64,000 bases of DNA, from assembly GCF_047246645.1 (NCBI RefSeq), contig NZ_JBFOKR010000012.1, positions 62,001-126,000 of the forward strand, given 5' to 3'. The notes beneath the pieces are model-generated. The model saw only the letters and a program-made list of their open reading frames with translations, made no database searches and was not told where the DNA came from. The position numbers and the translations under genes are program-made. This document shows, in pieces, positions 41,532 through 50,313 of the stretch. The stretch is from Ferdinandcohnia sp047246645 (GTDB taxonomy: Bacteria > Bacillota > Bacilli > Bacillales > Bacillaceae_L). How positions within the stretch are numbered: the stretch's first letter is position 1; every line of letters starts with the position of its first letter.

Positions 41532-44240
41532 TTAGCCCTTCATTTTGTCACGAAGAACCATTTGTAGAATACCACCGTGACGATAGTAATCAATCTCTAC
41601 TTCACTATCAAAACGAACAAGTACTTCAAATTCTTTCTTGTTTCCTGCTTCGTCTGTAGCGGTTACTTTTACGTAATCACGAGGCTTAACATTTTCGTCA
41701 ATTTGAACTTCAATAGTTTCTGTACCAGTTAAGCCAAGAACTTCAGCATTTTCACCTTGTTTGAATTGAAGTGGAAGTACACCCATTAATACAAGGTTAC
41801 TACGGTGTATACGCTCAAAGCTTTCAGCGATAACTGTCTTAATACCAAGAAGGTTTGTACCTTTAGCTGCCCAGTCACGAGAGCTACCCATACCATAATC
41901 ATTACCAGCAATAACAACTAAGCCAGTTCCATCTTGCTTATATTTCATACAAGCATCATAGATAGACATAACATCGCCAGTTGGCCAGTAAGTAGTCCAA
42001 CCACCTTCTGTACCTGGTGCAATTTGGTTACGGATACGGATGTTTGCAAATGTACCTCTTGTCATAACACGGTCATTACCACGTCTTGAACCATAAGAGT
42101 TAAAGTCACGAGGTGACACGCCTTTTTCTTGTAGATATTTACCTGCTGGAGTATCTTTTCCGATAGAACCAGCTGGTGAAATATGGTCAGTTGTTACTGA
42201 ATCACCAAATTTACCTACAACTCGTAAACCAGTAAGTGGTTTAACTTCGCCTGGCTCAGCAGATAATCCTTCAAAGAATGGAGGATTTTGAATATATGTT
42301 GATTCTTCATCCCAAACATATAATGCTTCGTCAGTGCTTTCGATTTCGTTCCAACGCTTGTTATCATCAAATACTCGCTCGTATTCTTTTCTGAATAACT
42401 CTGGAGTAACTGTCTTTTTAACTTCCTCTTTTACTTCTTCCGCAGTTGGCCAGATGTCATTAAAGAATACATCGTTGCCATCTTTATCTTTACCGATAGG
42501 TTCATTTTGAAGATCGATATCAACAGTTCCTGCTAGTGCATAAGCCACTACTAATGGTGGTGATGCAAGGTAGTTACCTTTTACTAGAGGATGAATACGT
42601 CCTTCAAAGTTACGGTTACCAGAAAGAACTGATGTAATGACTAAGTCATTTTCAGCAACTGCTTTCTCAATTTCGTCCGCAAGAGGACCTGAGTTACCGA
42701 TACATGTTGTACAACCATAACCAACAGTGCTAAAGCCAAGTTTTTCAAGGTATGGAAGTAAACCTGAATCTTCTAAGTAACCAGTAACAACCTTAGAACC
42801 AGGTGCTAAAGATGTTTTTACATATTTAGGTACTTCTAAGCCCTTTTCAACTGCTTTCTTTGCAACAAGACCAGCACCAAGCATTACGTATGGGTTTGAA
42901 GTATTTGTACAGCTAGTAATCGCAGCAATTGCGATGTCACCAGTTTTCATTTGTACTTCATCGCCGTTATTGAACTTAACAGTGATTTCCTTGTTGATTT
43001 CCTCAGGTGTTAAACCATACCCTTGGTTACCAGTAGCAGTTAGAGCTGTTTGATAAGCTTCTTTCATTTTTGAAAGTGGAATTAAATCTTGTGGACGCTT
43101 AGGACCAGAAAGATTTGCTTCAATTTCAGAAAGGTCGATTTCTACAACAGATGTGAAAGTTGGATCTTCTACATCAGGAGTATAGAATAAACCGTTAGCT
43201 TTAGAGTATTCCTCTACAACCTTGATTTGTTCTTCGTCACGGCCAGTTAATCGAAGATACTCAATTGCTTCGCTATCAACCGGGAAGAATCCACATGTTG
43301 CACCATATTCTGGAGCCATGTTAGAGATTGTTGCTCTATCAGCAAGTGGTAACTGAGAAACACCAGGACCAAAGAATTCTACGAATTTCCCTACTACACC
43401 TTTTTGACGTAGTACTTGAGTCACTTTAAGTGCTAAATCAGTTGCAGTAGTACCATTTGGTAATGTACCAACTAATTTAACCCCAATTACTTCAGGTACT
43501 GGGAAATAAGAAGGCTGGCCTAGCATACCTGCTTCAGCTTCAATTCCTCCAACACCCCATCCAAGTACACCAATACCGTTAATCATCGTAGTATGAGAGT
43601 CAGTACCAACTAATGTATCTGGAAACGCTTCAAATTCTCCATTTTCACCTTCAACAGCATGAACAACATTTGCTAAATACTCAAGGTTAACTTGGTGAAC
43701 AATACCTGTAGCTGGTGGAACAGCACGGTAATTATCAAACGCCTTTTGAGCCCAGCTCAAAAACTTATAACGTTCAGCGTTTCTTTCAAATTCAAGATCC
43801 ATGTTGAATTGTAGTGCATCAAGTGTTCCAGCTCTATCTACTTGAACAGAGTGGTCGATTACTAAATCAACTGGAATTTCTGGATTAATTTTGTCAGGAT
43901 CTCCACCCATATCTGCCATTGCTTTACGTAAAGAAGCTAAATCAACTACAGCAGGTACCCCAGTGAAGTCTTGAAGAATTACACGTGAAGGTTTGAATGG
44001 TACATCAACTTCTTGTAATTCGTCAGTTCCCCATTTTGCTAAGTTTTCAACATGTTCTTTTGTAATAACTCTTCCGTCAACCTGACGTAATACAGATTCT
44101 AAAAGAACCTTAATTGAATATGGCAATTTTGAAACATTACCAATATTTGCATCTTCTAATGCTTTTAGATTATAAAAATTATACTTTTTACCGTTAACTT
44201 CAAATGAAGAACGTGCATTAAAAACATCTTTTTTTGCCAT
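41532..44240 (-). CDS. citB: Aconitate hydratase
   Basis: 902 residues; AcnA/IRP-type aconitase, citrate to isocitrate in the TCA cycle. The 4Fe-4S ligands are in SCTNTSNP and YGCTTCIGNSG; SRDWAAKG and GSRRGND are active-site segments. Bacillus CitB also binds RNA (iron-responsive-like elements) when the cluster is lost. Start at 44240 (MAKKDVFNARSSF) after GGGGGAAT; the longer frame is upstream noise. Divergent from sspO with CcpC-type dyads between. Confidence 0.96.
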   Translation of the reverse strand: MAKKDVFNARSSFEVNGKKYNFYNLKALEDANIGNVSKLPYSIKVLLESVLRQVDGRVITKEHVENLAKWGTDELQEVDVPFKPSRVILQDFTGVPAVVDLASLRKAMADMGGDPDKINPEIPVDLVIDHSVQVDRAGTLDALQFNMDLEFERNAERYKFLSWAQKAFDNYRAVPPATGIVHQVNLEYLANVVHAVEGENGEFEAFPDTLVGTDSHTTMINGIGVLGWGVGGIEAEAGMLGQPSYFPVPEVIGVKLVGTLPNGTTATDLALKVTQVLRQKGVVGKFVEFFGPGVSQLPLADRATISNMAPEYGATCGFFPVDSEAIEYLRLTGRDEEQIKVVEEYSKANGLFYTPDVEDPTFTSVVEIDLSEIEANLSGPKRPQDLIPLSKMKEAYQTALTATGNQGYGLTPEEINKEITVKFNNGDEVQMKTGDIAIAAITSCTNTSNPYVMLGAGLVAKKAVEKGLEVPKYVKTSLAPGSKVVTGYLEDSGLLPYLEKLGFSTVGYGCTTCIGNSGPLADEIEKAVAENDLVITSVLSGNRNFEGRIHPLVKGNYLASPPLVVAYALAGTVDIDLQNEPIGKDKDGNDVFFNDIWPTAEEVKEEVKKTVTPELFRKEYERVFDDNKRWNEIESTDEALYVWDEESTYIQNPPFFEGLSAEPGEVKPLTGLRVVGKFGDSVTTDHISPAGSIGKDTPAGKYLQEKGVSPRDFNSYGSRRGNDRVMTRGTFANIRIRNQIAPGTEGGWTTYWPTGDVMSIYDACMKYKQDGTGLVVIAGNDYGMGSSRDWAAKGTNLLGIKTVIAESFERIHRSNLVLMGVLPLQFKQGENAEVLGLTGTETIEVQIDENVKPRDYVKVTATDEAGNKKEFEVLVRFDSEVEIDYYRHGGILQMVLRDKMKG

Positions 44241-44335
44241 ATGTATTCCCCCTTTGATTAAATAATAGCTCAAATTGCTCGAAATGTCGAAATATAAGAG
44301 AATTTTATTTACTCCATAATATTCCTGCATTACAT

Positions 44336-44364
44336 ATATTAATATAACTATATACATAAGTAAA
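44336..44364 (-). promoter_or_regulatory. citB promoter (sigma-A)
   Basis: On the minus strand TTTACT (44364-44359), 17-base spacer, TAATAT (44341-44336). Predicted start of transcription near 44329. Confidence 0.6.
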
Positions 44365-44380
44365 TAACAAGAAAGTTATT
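44363..44380. promoter_or_regulatory. Second dyad near the citB -35 region
   Basis: AATAAC-AAGAAA-GTTATT, an ATAA...TTAT dyad with 8 rather than 7 intervening bases, adjoining the -35 hexamer. Candidate second CcpC contact. Confidence 0.4.
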
Positions 44381-44385
44381 GTCAT

Positions 44386-44404
44386 CTATAAGTTTAACTT
44401 ATAG
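44386..44404. promoter_or_regulatory. CcpC-type operator of citB
   Basis: Perfect 19-bp palindrome CTATAAGTTTAACTTATAG containing ATAA-N7-TTAT (44388-44402), the consensus for CcpC, the citrate-sensing LysR-type repressor of citB. Its centre lies near -66 relative to the predicted start, as I recall for B. subtilis citB. Confidence 0.65.
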
Positions 44405-44459
44405 AGAAGAAGGATAATTTATCGATAGTAGATATAAAATAATGACGGAGGTGAAAAGA

Positions 44460-44609
44460 ATGTCGAAGCGCAAAGCAAATCATGTACGTCCAGGTATGAA
44501 TGCAGCTAGTGCTCAAGGAGTGGGAGCAGGTTTTAATGAGGAATTTTCTAATGAACCCCTAACAGCTGAACAGCGCCAAAACAATAAAAAGAGAAAAAAG
44601 AATCAGTAA
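44460..44609 (+). CDS. sspO: Small acid-soluble spore protein O
   Basis: 49 residues starting MSKRKANHVRPGMN and ending LTAEQRQNNKKRKKNQ, both ends matching SspO (CotK). A minor spore core protein expressed in the forespore. GGAGGTG precedes the ATG. In B. subtilis sspO and sspP form one operon next to citB; here a minus-strand gene and terminators separate them. Confidence 0.93.
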   Translation: MSKRKANHVRPGMNAASAQGVGAGFNEEFSNEPLTAEQRQNNKKRKKNQ

Positions 44610-44632
44610 ACAAATTAATATGTTGGAAATAA

Positions 44633-44665
44633 TAAAGGCCCGCTTTGATGCGGGCTTACTTTATT
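44633..44665. terminator. Bidirectional terminator after sspO
   Basis: GCCCGC-TTTGAT-GCGGGC with flanking AATAAAG / CTTTATT pairing. Confidence 0.8.
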
Positions 44666-44672
44666 TATCCAA

Positions 44673-44927
44673 TTATTCATTAACCTCATTCATAATGGAT
44701 TGTAAATCATTCTGAAATTGTTCTAGTTGAGTTTTTTGATGTTCTGAAGCAACCTCAAGTGCATTTTCAATTTGTTGGTACGCTTCATTCACTTCATTTT
44801 TCAACCGCTTTAAGTGAACACCATAATCTGGATCATCTTTAACAATATTTTCATAAACATCTCTAGCCTGCTCAGTTCCTTGTTGCGCAGCCTGAAAGGC
44901 TTGTTGCTTGTTTTTGTGATAAGGCAT
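44673..44927 (-). CDS. Hypothetical coiled helical protein, 84 aa
   Basis: 84 residues, MPYHKNKQQAFQAAQQGTEQ followed by heptad-like sequence (LKRLKNEVNEAYQQIENALEVASEHQKTQLEQFQNDLQSI), so a helical hairpin or coiled coil. Start at 44927 for GGGAGATGA; the longer frame to 44987 has no signal. It sits between sspO and sspP on the opposite strand. Such small helical proteins are common near spore genes, but I recognise no named family. Confidence 0.75.
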   Translation of the reverse strand: MPYHKNKQQAFQAAQQGTEQARDVYENIVKDDPDYGVHLKRLKNEVNEAYQQIENALEVASEHQKTQLEQFQNDLQSIMNEVNE

Positions 44928-45052
44928 TATGTCATCTCCCTCTAGGATGAATTTCAATAATAGCTTACCTTTTTTCCATAAAATCATTCAGTCACTTTTC
45001 GCATAAAAAAGTGGAAAAACATTATCCTAATACATATAAGGGGGGATAAGAG

Positions 45053-45196
45053 ATGGGAGAAAAAAATACATTTAAAGACATTCGAGCAAACGGCGGCCAA
45101 AATGAAGGTAACCAACCTCAACCATTAAGCGGCTCAAAAAAAGTAAAAAATCGTAATCATACAAGACAAAAGAATAACTCTGGACATGATATGTAA
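45053..45196 (+). CDS. sspP: Small acid-soluble spore protein P
   Basis: 47 residues; the C-terminal PLSGSKKVKNRNHTRQKNNSGHDM is the SspP (CotL) signature. Forespore-expressed minor spore protein. AAGGGGGG lies upstream of the ATG. It has its own terminator. Confidence 0.93.
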   Translation: MGEKNTFKDIRANGGQNEGNQPQPLSGSKKVKNRNHTRQKNNSGHDM

Positions 45197-45205
45197 AAGG
45201 AACAC

Positions 45206-45229
45206 AAAAAGCCGCAAAGGCGGCTTTTT
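45206..45229. terminator. Bidirectional terminator sspP / selA
   Basis: AAAAAGCCGC-AAAG-GCGGCTTTTT, perfect 10-bp stem with A5 and T5 flanks. Confidence 0.93.
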
Positions 45230-45249
45230 CATCCTATATTCCACACACA

Positions 45250-46656
45250 TTAATCTATATCAATAGCTTTGAAAGCTTCTACTACTACTTTTATTTCCGA
45301 TATAGTAATAGTACGGAAATCCAGAAGTACCTTTTCGTTTTTAACTCTGGCAATTACCGGAGTAGAGTATGTTCTTAACTGTTTTGAAATTTCTTCAGCA
45401 CTCTTTGTTTTATGTGTTAAAACGACTACATACGTTGGGATTTCAACTCCAGGCATAGTTCCACCACCAATGGTAGAAGCATCTTCCATTATGCTAGAAT
45501 CAAAATTAGTAGTAATTTCATGTAAATCATTTTTAAATCGAGAGCATCTTTCATAGATTTCTTCTTTACTTAGAAGAATATCCCTTATCGTTGGAATTTC
45601 ATAAACATTATCACCTAAATAAGAAAGCAGAGTCGATTCAAGTGCAGCATAAGTCATTTTATCTACACGCAGCACACGTGCTAACTGGTGTTTTTTCAAA
45701 CGAGAAATTAGTTCTTTTTTTCCTGCAATTATTCCCGCTTGTGGACCTCCTAGAAGTTTATCTCCACTAAATGAGACTATATCCACTCCTTGGTCTAACA
45801 CTTGTTTTACAGTTGGCTCATCGCCAATCCCATGCTCCTTAAATTTGTAAAGAACACCACTACCTAGATCTTCATAAATAATGATATCTTCTTTATATTT
45901 ACGTAGAGATAAAAGTTCAGATATTTCAACAGTTTTCGTAAAGCCGATTGTTTTGAAATTACTAGTATGTACCTTAAGTATCATAGAGGTATGTTCAGAA
46001 ATAGCTTGTTCATAGTCCCACAGGTGTGTTTTGTTTGTCGTACCTACTTCAACTAATCTGGCACCACTTTCTTCCATGATTTCAGATACACGAAACGAAC
46101 CGCCTATCTCAACCAATTGACCGCGCGACACTACAACTTCCTTGTTTTCCGCAAGTCCGCGTAATATTAAAAATACAGCAGCAGCATTATTATTGACGAC
46201 CATTGCCGCTTCTGCACCTGTTAATCGCTTAATGGTCTCTTCTAGAATAGAATGGCGTGAACCCCTTTCCCCTTTAGCTAAATCATATTCAAGATTTGAA
46301 TAACCCTGTGCAACCTTATTGACATGCCTTACAGCATCTTCACTTAGTCTAGCCCGTCCAAGATTTGTATGTAGAACTGTGCCAGTACCATTTATGGTAG
46401 TCTTTAAATAAAGGTCTGTTGCATCTTTTACGTGTGAGTTTAGCATACGGAAGATATATTCTATAAACTCCTGTTTTGTATGCATACTCTCTTCCCAATT
46501 ATTTTCTAAAATTTGCTTTCGAATTTTATCAATTATACCTCGTAATATCCTTGTAACCTCATCTTCCCTTATTCCATAATTGGTTTCAATTTCTCGAAAG
46601 TTCTTATGGTTTTGCAACTCATGTATAGCAGGGAGATACCGAACATCATCCTTCAT
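45250..46656 (-). CDS. selA: L-seryl-tRNA(Sec) selenium transferase
   Basis: 468 residues, the usual SelA length. INGTGTVLHTNLGRA (about 89-103) is the family signature, and the PLP lysine is Lys300 in SFSGDKLLGGPQAG. SelA converts Ser-tRNA(Sec) to Sec-tRNA(Sec) using selenophosphate. Start at 46656 for GGAGG eight bases upstream. No selB, selD, selC or selenoprotein gene is in the window. B. subtilis has no SelA, so this is an accessory gene inserted between sspP and cotM. A SelA-like PLP enzyme with another role is possible, but the match over the full length is good. Confidence 0.88.
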   Translation of the reverse strand: MKDDVRYLPAIHELQNHKNFREIETNYGIREDEVTRILRGIIDKIRKQILENNWEESMHTKQEFIEYIFRMLNSHVKDATDLYLKTTINGTGTVLHTNLGRARLSEDAVRHVNKVAQGYSNLEYDLAKGERGSRHSILEETIKRLTGAEAAMVVNNNAAAVFLILRGLAENKEVVVSRGQLVEIGGSFRVSEIMEESGARLVEVGTTNKTHLWDYEQAISEHTSMILKVHTSNFKTIGFTKTVEISELLSLRKYKEDIIIYEDLGSGVLYKFKEHGIGDEPTVKQVLDQGVDIVSFSGDKLLGGPQAGIIAGKKELISRLKKHQLARVLRVDKMTYAALESTLLSYLGDNVYEIPTIRDILLSKEEIYERCSRFKNDLHEITTNFDSSIMEDASTIGGGTMPGVEIPTYVVVLTHKTKSAEEISKQLRTYSTPVIARVKNEKVLLDFRTITISEIKVVVEAFKAIDID

Positions 46657-46799
46657 AACAGTTTCCTCCAACGCTCCTATTTAGCTTTTATTCTGACATG
46701 AATGCATTAGATTTTCAAATAAGTTTGTTCGGTTTGTCCTAACACGAATTAATAATTTTTGAATATCCTGAATATAGAAATTAATGGAGGTCTATGCAA

Positions 46800-47201
46800 A
46801 TGAATAATTTTGATAATCCCAAGCCATTACCAATAGAAGGTTTAGAGGATTGGATGAGACAATTTTTTGATGACCCTTTTACAAGTCCGCTTGATTCGTA
46901 TCAATTTAGAGTTGATTTATTTGAAACACAAGATGAGTATATTGTTGAGGCTGAATTAACAGGTTATCTTCCGAACCAAATCAATCTCAAGTTAAAAAAT
47001 GATACAATCAATATTCAGATTTTAGAGAGCAGCGAACCTCCTACAAATAAAGTAATAGCGGAAAGAATTGTTACTCTACCTTTCGATTTAGAGAAGATGA
47101 AAATAAAAGCTCTATTTCGAAATGAAATACTAGAGATTTTTATTAATAAACATACTAAACGAAGTAAAAAGAAAAAGCATATAAAGATAAAAGTCCTGTA
47201 A
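46800..47201 (+). CDS. cotM: Spore coat protein CotM (Hsp20/alpha-crystallin fold)
   Basis: 133 residues. A short N-terminal arm (GLEDWMRQFFDDPF), then an alpha-crystallin domain (YQFRVDLFETQDEYIVEAELTGYLPNQINLKLKNDTINI...) and a Lys-rich tail (KRSKKKKHIKIKVL). CotM is an outer coat protein made in the mother cell under sigma-K. ATG 46800 (nine bases from GGAGG) is favoured over ATG 46794 (three bases). Confidence 0.88.
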   Translation: MNNFDNPKPLPIEGLEDWMRQFFDDPFTSPLDSYQFRVDLFETQDEYIVEAELTGYLPNQINLKLKNDTINIQILESSEPPTNKVIAERIVTLPFDLEKMKIKALFRNEILEIFINKHTKRSKKKKHIKIKVL

Positions 47202-47220
47202 TTCTATACAGGACTTTCTT
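47190..47220 (+). terminator. Terminator overlapping the cotM stop
   Basis: AAGTCCTGTA / TACAGGACTT stem (47191-47200 with 47207-47216) followed by T residues. Confidence 0.8.
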
Positions 47221-47256
47221 CTCGTATTATTAGTTTAGCCTACATGAAACTTCATT

Positions 47257-48519
47257 TTATTTAGTAACTGGTAATGTGGTAATTGTTGTGCCTGGAAAGT
47301 AGAATTGGACAATTTCTTTATAGTTCTTTCCTTGCTCGCCCATTCGGCTTGCGCCCCACTGACTCATACCAACTCCATGTCCATACCCTCTACCTTTCAT
47401 TGTATATTTAGTACCGTCATCCTCGAGTGATTCAATATAATAACTCTTAAAAATACTGCCACCAATCATTGGACGAATTCTGTTTAAATTGACATTATCC
47501 AGGTTAATCGTTCCAAGGAGAATTGTGTCATCCAGTAATCTTTGTAAAAATTCAACTTCAATTGAGCCTTTCATAGAACGATCAGAACTAAATCTATCGT
47601 TTGATAACTCAAATTTCGGGATAGATAAAATAACAATATCTCCCGGGTAGCCTTGTCTATTAATTGACTTCTTCATAATAGATGTAATCTCTGAATCCTT
47701 TTCCTTTAATAGTTCCCATGATTCATCTATATTGAAGTCTATTTTGGTTAAATCAATTTGTGATTTTTTAAGGGTGAATTCCCAAGGATGTACAGGATCG
47801 TATGGATCGTCTTTTATTGGATAGAATGATCTTGAATCCCCGCCCCATACATTCGTGTTGTTCTCTGTTTTCCCACCATTACTAGCAGAGTAGAATGCAT
47901 CAATTAATTTATTTTTATACGTAATCACCTGGCCTTTTGTATCTTCAACAGCCTTGGTTGTACGAGCATTCCATGCGTATCCACCGTATACCTGATAAAA
48001 GGTTGTATCATCCATATCTTCCTTAAGATGACTAACAGCATAAGTCCGAGCAGCTAACGCTTGTGCTTTTAATGCTTCGATATGCCAAGACGGAAATACT
48101 TCAAGTGGTACAACTCCCTTTAAATAATCCTCTAATGGAAGTTGATTTACAGGACGTATGTGATGCTTATTTTCTAGTTGAAACTCCATTGCACCTAAGT
48201 AAGGACGTTCATTTAAAGTAACTTTATTCTTTTCACTATAATCTCTGGGAACTAATAGAAATGGTTCGTCTACCCTTTGCTTTACCCCGCCACCTTTGAT
48301 GTATAGCGTTCCATTCTTTACCGTTAAACAATAGTTCACTCCTTCTTCTAGTATTAAGGTAGGGTCAAGTGTAAAATAGTCACCAGAAAAGTAAAAATCT
48401 ACTTTGTTTGTTTCACCTATGAAGTTTTCAAGGCGAACACGAACCAAGTTCTCTGCATTACCAGTACCTACATTCATTCCAAATACAAATATCATTGCAA
48501 ATAACAGTATTTTTTTCAT
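47257..48519 (-). CDS. SpoIID/LytB-domain protein (amidase enhancer type)
   Basis: 420 residues with a cleavable signal peptide (KKILLFAMIFVFGMNVGTGNA, cleavage probably after GNA). The SpoIID domain is clear: LPLEDYLKGVVPLEVFPSWHIEALKAQALAARTYA (about 144-178), SNGGKTENNTNVWGG, and the C-terminal GRGYGHGVGMSQWGASRMG. SpoIID is a lytic transglycosylase of engulfment and LytB enhances LytC; this protein is elsewhere than either locus and its specific role is open. Start at 48519, after AAGGGAAA. Divergent from yneK. Confidence 0.88.
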   Translation of the reverse strand: MKKILLFAMIFVFGMNVGTGNAENLVRVRLENFIGETNKVDFYFSGDYFTLDPTLILEEGVNYCLTVKNGTLYIKGGGVKQRVDEPFLLVPRDYSEKNKVTLNERPYLGAMEFQLENKHHIRPVNQLPLEDYLKGVVPLEVFPSWHIEALKAQALAARTYAVSHLKEDMDDTTFYQVYGGYAWNARTTKAVEDTKGQVITYKNKLIDAFYSASNGGKTENNTNVWGGDSRSFYPIKDDPYDPVHPWEFTLKKSQIDLTKIDFNIDESWELLKEKDSEITSIMKKSINRQGYPGDIVILSIPKFELSNDRFSSDRSMKGSIEVEFLQRLLDDTILLGTINLDNVNLNRIRPMIGGSIFKSYYIESLEDDGTKYTMKGRGYGHGVGMSQWGASRMGEQGKNYKEIVQFYFPGTTITTLPVTK

Positions 48520-48686
48520 ACTTATAGATTTCCCTTGAAAGAGCTGGATATGTGTGAAAATAGGATATCTATTCAACAGTATTTTTGTAGCACTATATTC
48601 TATAATAAAAATTAGAGATTCTCCAAACTAAACTAGTTCAAAACACATACAAAGTAAGGTATAATAAAGCATTGAGGTGACAATAT

Positions 48687-49118
48687 ATGCAGCAGTTAAC
48701 TGGATGGTTTTTATGGTTTATCCTAATATGGGTAGTATTTTTCATAACAATGCTGGGAATTGGCGGCTTCTTTATGTTCCGCAAATTCTTAAAAAAACTT
48801 CCTAAAGAAGATGGTAAATCTGAATTAGATTGGCAGGATTATTACATAGAAAAAACTCGTCATTTATGGCCTGACGAAGAAAAGAAATTGCTGGAAGACC
48901 TAGTGAAACCTGTCCCAGAACTTTTCCGGGACGTTGCTAGACAGAAAATCGCAGGGAAAATAGGGGAACTAGCTCTACAGGAGAAAGCAAAAACAATTTC
49001 ACAAGACCTTGTCGTAAAAGGATATATAGTCGCTACTCCTAAGCGCGACCATAAATTTTTGTTAAAAACATTACATGAAAAACAAATTGATATAGCGCCT
49101 TATAAGGAATTATTTTAA
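48687..49118 (+). CDS. yneK: DUF2621 membrane protein YneK
   Basis: 143 residues: one N-terminal membrane helix (about 9-32), then a cytosolic domain with LDWQDYYIEKTRHLWPDEEKKLLEDLVKPVPELFRDVAR, the family core. Function unknown. The neighbours yneJ, yneI and ccdA are in the same order as in B. subtilis. Shares a long terminator with the convergent ccdC. Confidence 0.93.
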   Translation: MQQLTGWFLWFILIWVVFFITMLGIGGFFMFRKFLKKLPKEDGKSELDWQDYYIEKTRHLWPDEEKKLLEDLVKPVPELFRDVARQKIAGKIGELALQEKAKTISQDLVVKGYIVATPKRDHKFLLKTLHEKQIDIAPYKELF

Positions 49119-49156
49119 AAAACCTGAATAATGTAATACTAATACATTTTGTAATA

Positions 49157-49218
49157 AAAAAACTCGGCTACAAACAACACTCTTCTTCGTTAGATGTTGT
49201 TTATGTACCGAGTTTTTT
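49157..49218. terminator. Long bidirectional terminator yneK / ccdC
   Basis: Outer stem AAAAAACTCGG / CCGAGTTTTTT and inner AAACAACA / TGTTGTTT. Confidence 0.88.
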
Positions 49219-49219
49219 A

Positions 49220-49696
49220 TTAATTCCCATTAACTAATGTAGCGGCGAGTCTTTTATATTTAACAAACATTGCAATTCTCCACGGAACAATCATTCCGAA
49301 GGCAAGTATCCAAAACATACCACTAAGCTCCCCAATGTCTATAGTAGTGCTTAATATTGATTTTAAAATAATCCGAAAAGCCAATAAACCAATTAATATA
49401 TACATAAATGCTTTTGATCTTTTTAGATAAATATCATTTCCTTTTATCTCAAACGATGACGTTTTAATTAATAATAATGAAAATAACATACCTACTGTAA
49501 TTGCCTCGACAATTTCTAAGGGTGTTACCCGAAACATCGGATGCACAAACATTAAGGCACCCGTACTCATAAAAATCGGAGGTAAAATAATTTTCTTTAT
49601 AGAGGCGGGTCTTTGAGAAGACTTTGAACGTAAAAATGTAACAAATATCGCCATAATAATAGCGACTATAGATGAAGCGATTGCCAAACGAATCAA
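49220..49696 (-). CDS. ccdC: CcdC-like membrane protein YneJ
   Basis: 158 residues, about five membrane helices, with the family motif FMSTGALMFVHPMFRVTPLEIVEA in the first half. CcdC lies with CcdA and the CheY-like CcdB in Bacillus, but in B. subtilis only CcdA is needed for cytochrome c maturation; CcdC function is unknown. Confidence 0.9.
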   Translation of the reverse strand: MIRLAIASSIVAIIMAIFVTFLRSKSSQRPASIKKIILPPIFMSTGALMFVHPMFRVTPLEIVEAITVGMLFSLLLIKTSSFEIKGNDIYLKRSKAFMYILIGLLAFRIILKSILSTTIDIGELSGMFWILAFGMIVPWRIAMFVKYKRLAATLVNGN

Positions 49697-49737
49697 TCCT
49701 TTTTCATAAGCTAATTAACTACTTCGATAGTAACATA

Positions 49738-49776
49738 AAAAAACCATTTAAGAAATCACCTCTTAAATGGTTTTAT
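49738..49776 (-). terminator. Rho-independent terminator of the yneI gene
   Basis: 14-bp stem AAAACCATTTAAGA / TCTTAAATGGTTTT (49740-49753 with 49761-49774) with A-run on plus. Confidence 0.9.
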
Positions 49777-49778
49777 TC

Positions 49779-50138
49779 TTACCGTTGTACTCTATTTATT
49801 GCATCAATTACCTTGCTGTCATCGAACGGCTTTACAATATAATCCTTTGCACCTGCGGAGATAGCTTCAACAACCATCTTTTGTTGTCCCATTGCGGAAC
49901 ACATAATTACTTTTGCTTGTGGATCACTCTCTTTTATTGCTTTTAGAGCATCTAAACCATTCATCTCCGGCATTGTAACATCCATCGTTACGATATCTGG
50001 TTTTAACTCATTGAATTTCTGTACTGCTTCTTTTCCATTTTCAGCCTCAGCAATCACTTCATGATTTGCTTTAACCAATATATTTTTTAAGGTCAATCTC
50101 ATAAATTTCGCATCATCTACTATTAGAATTCTTGCCAC
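49779..50138 (-). CDS. ccdB: CheY-like response regulator YneI (CcdB)
   Basis: 119 residues, a stand-alone receiver domain: acidic pair Asp8-Asp9, phosphoacceptor Asp52 in TMDVTMPEMNG, MCSAMG (Ser) and the conserved Lys of VKPF. No output domain and no kinase gene nearby. It lies between ccdA and ccdC as in B. subtilis. Confidence 0.95.
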   Translation of the reverse strand: MARILIVDDAKFMRLTLKNILVKANHEVIAEAENGKEAVQKFNELKPDIVTMDVTMPEMNGLDALKAIKESDPQAKVIMCSAMGQQKMVVEAISAGAKDYIVKPFDDSKVIDAINRVQR

Positions 50139-50313
50139 TTTTGAAACCTCCTTAATCTATGAACAGTACCTTCTTGTCTCTACTGTTCAATTGTTGCACA
50201 ATCTAGGATTAGAAAGGTATTCAACACCTACCTATTCTTCCCATTTCACCTTACCATTATAGCTTCCTCCCTGTGTGAGGAATAAAACTAATAATGCTAT
50301 ATTATATATTCGA

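Noticed and set aside
44285..44291. TGTCGAA (0A box core) near citB
   Set aside because: A 7-mer expected several times by chance in 64 kb; no second box or extended match.
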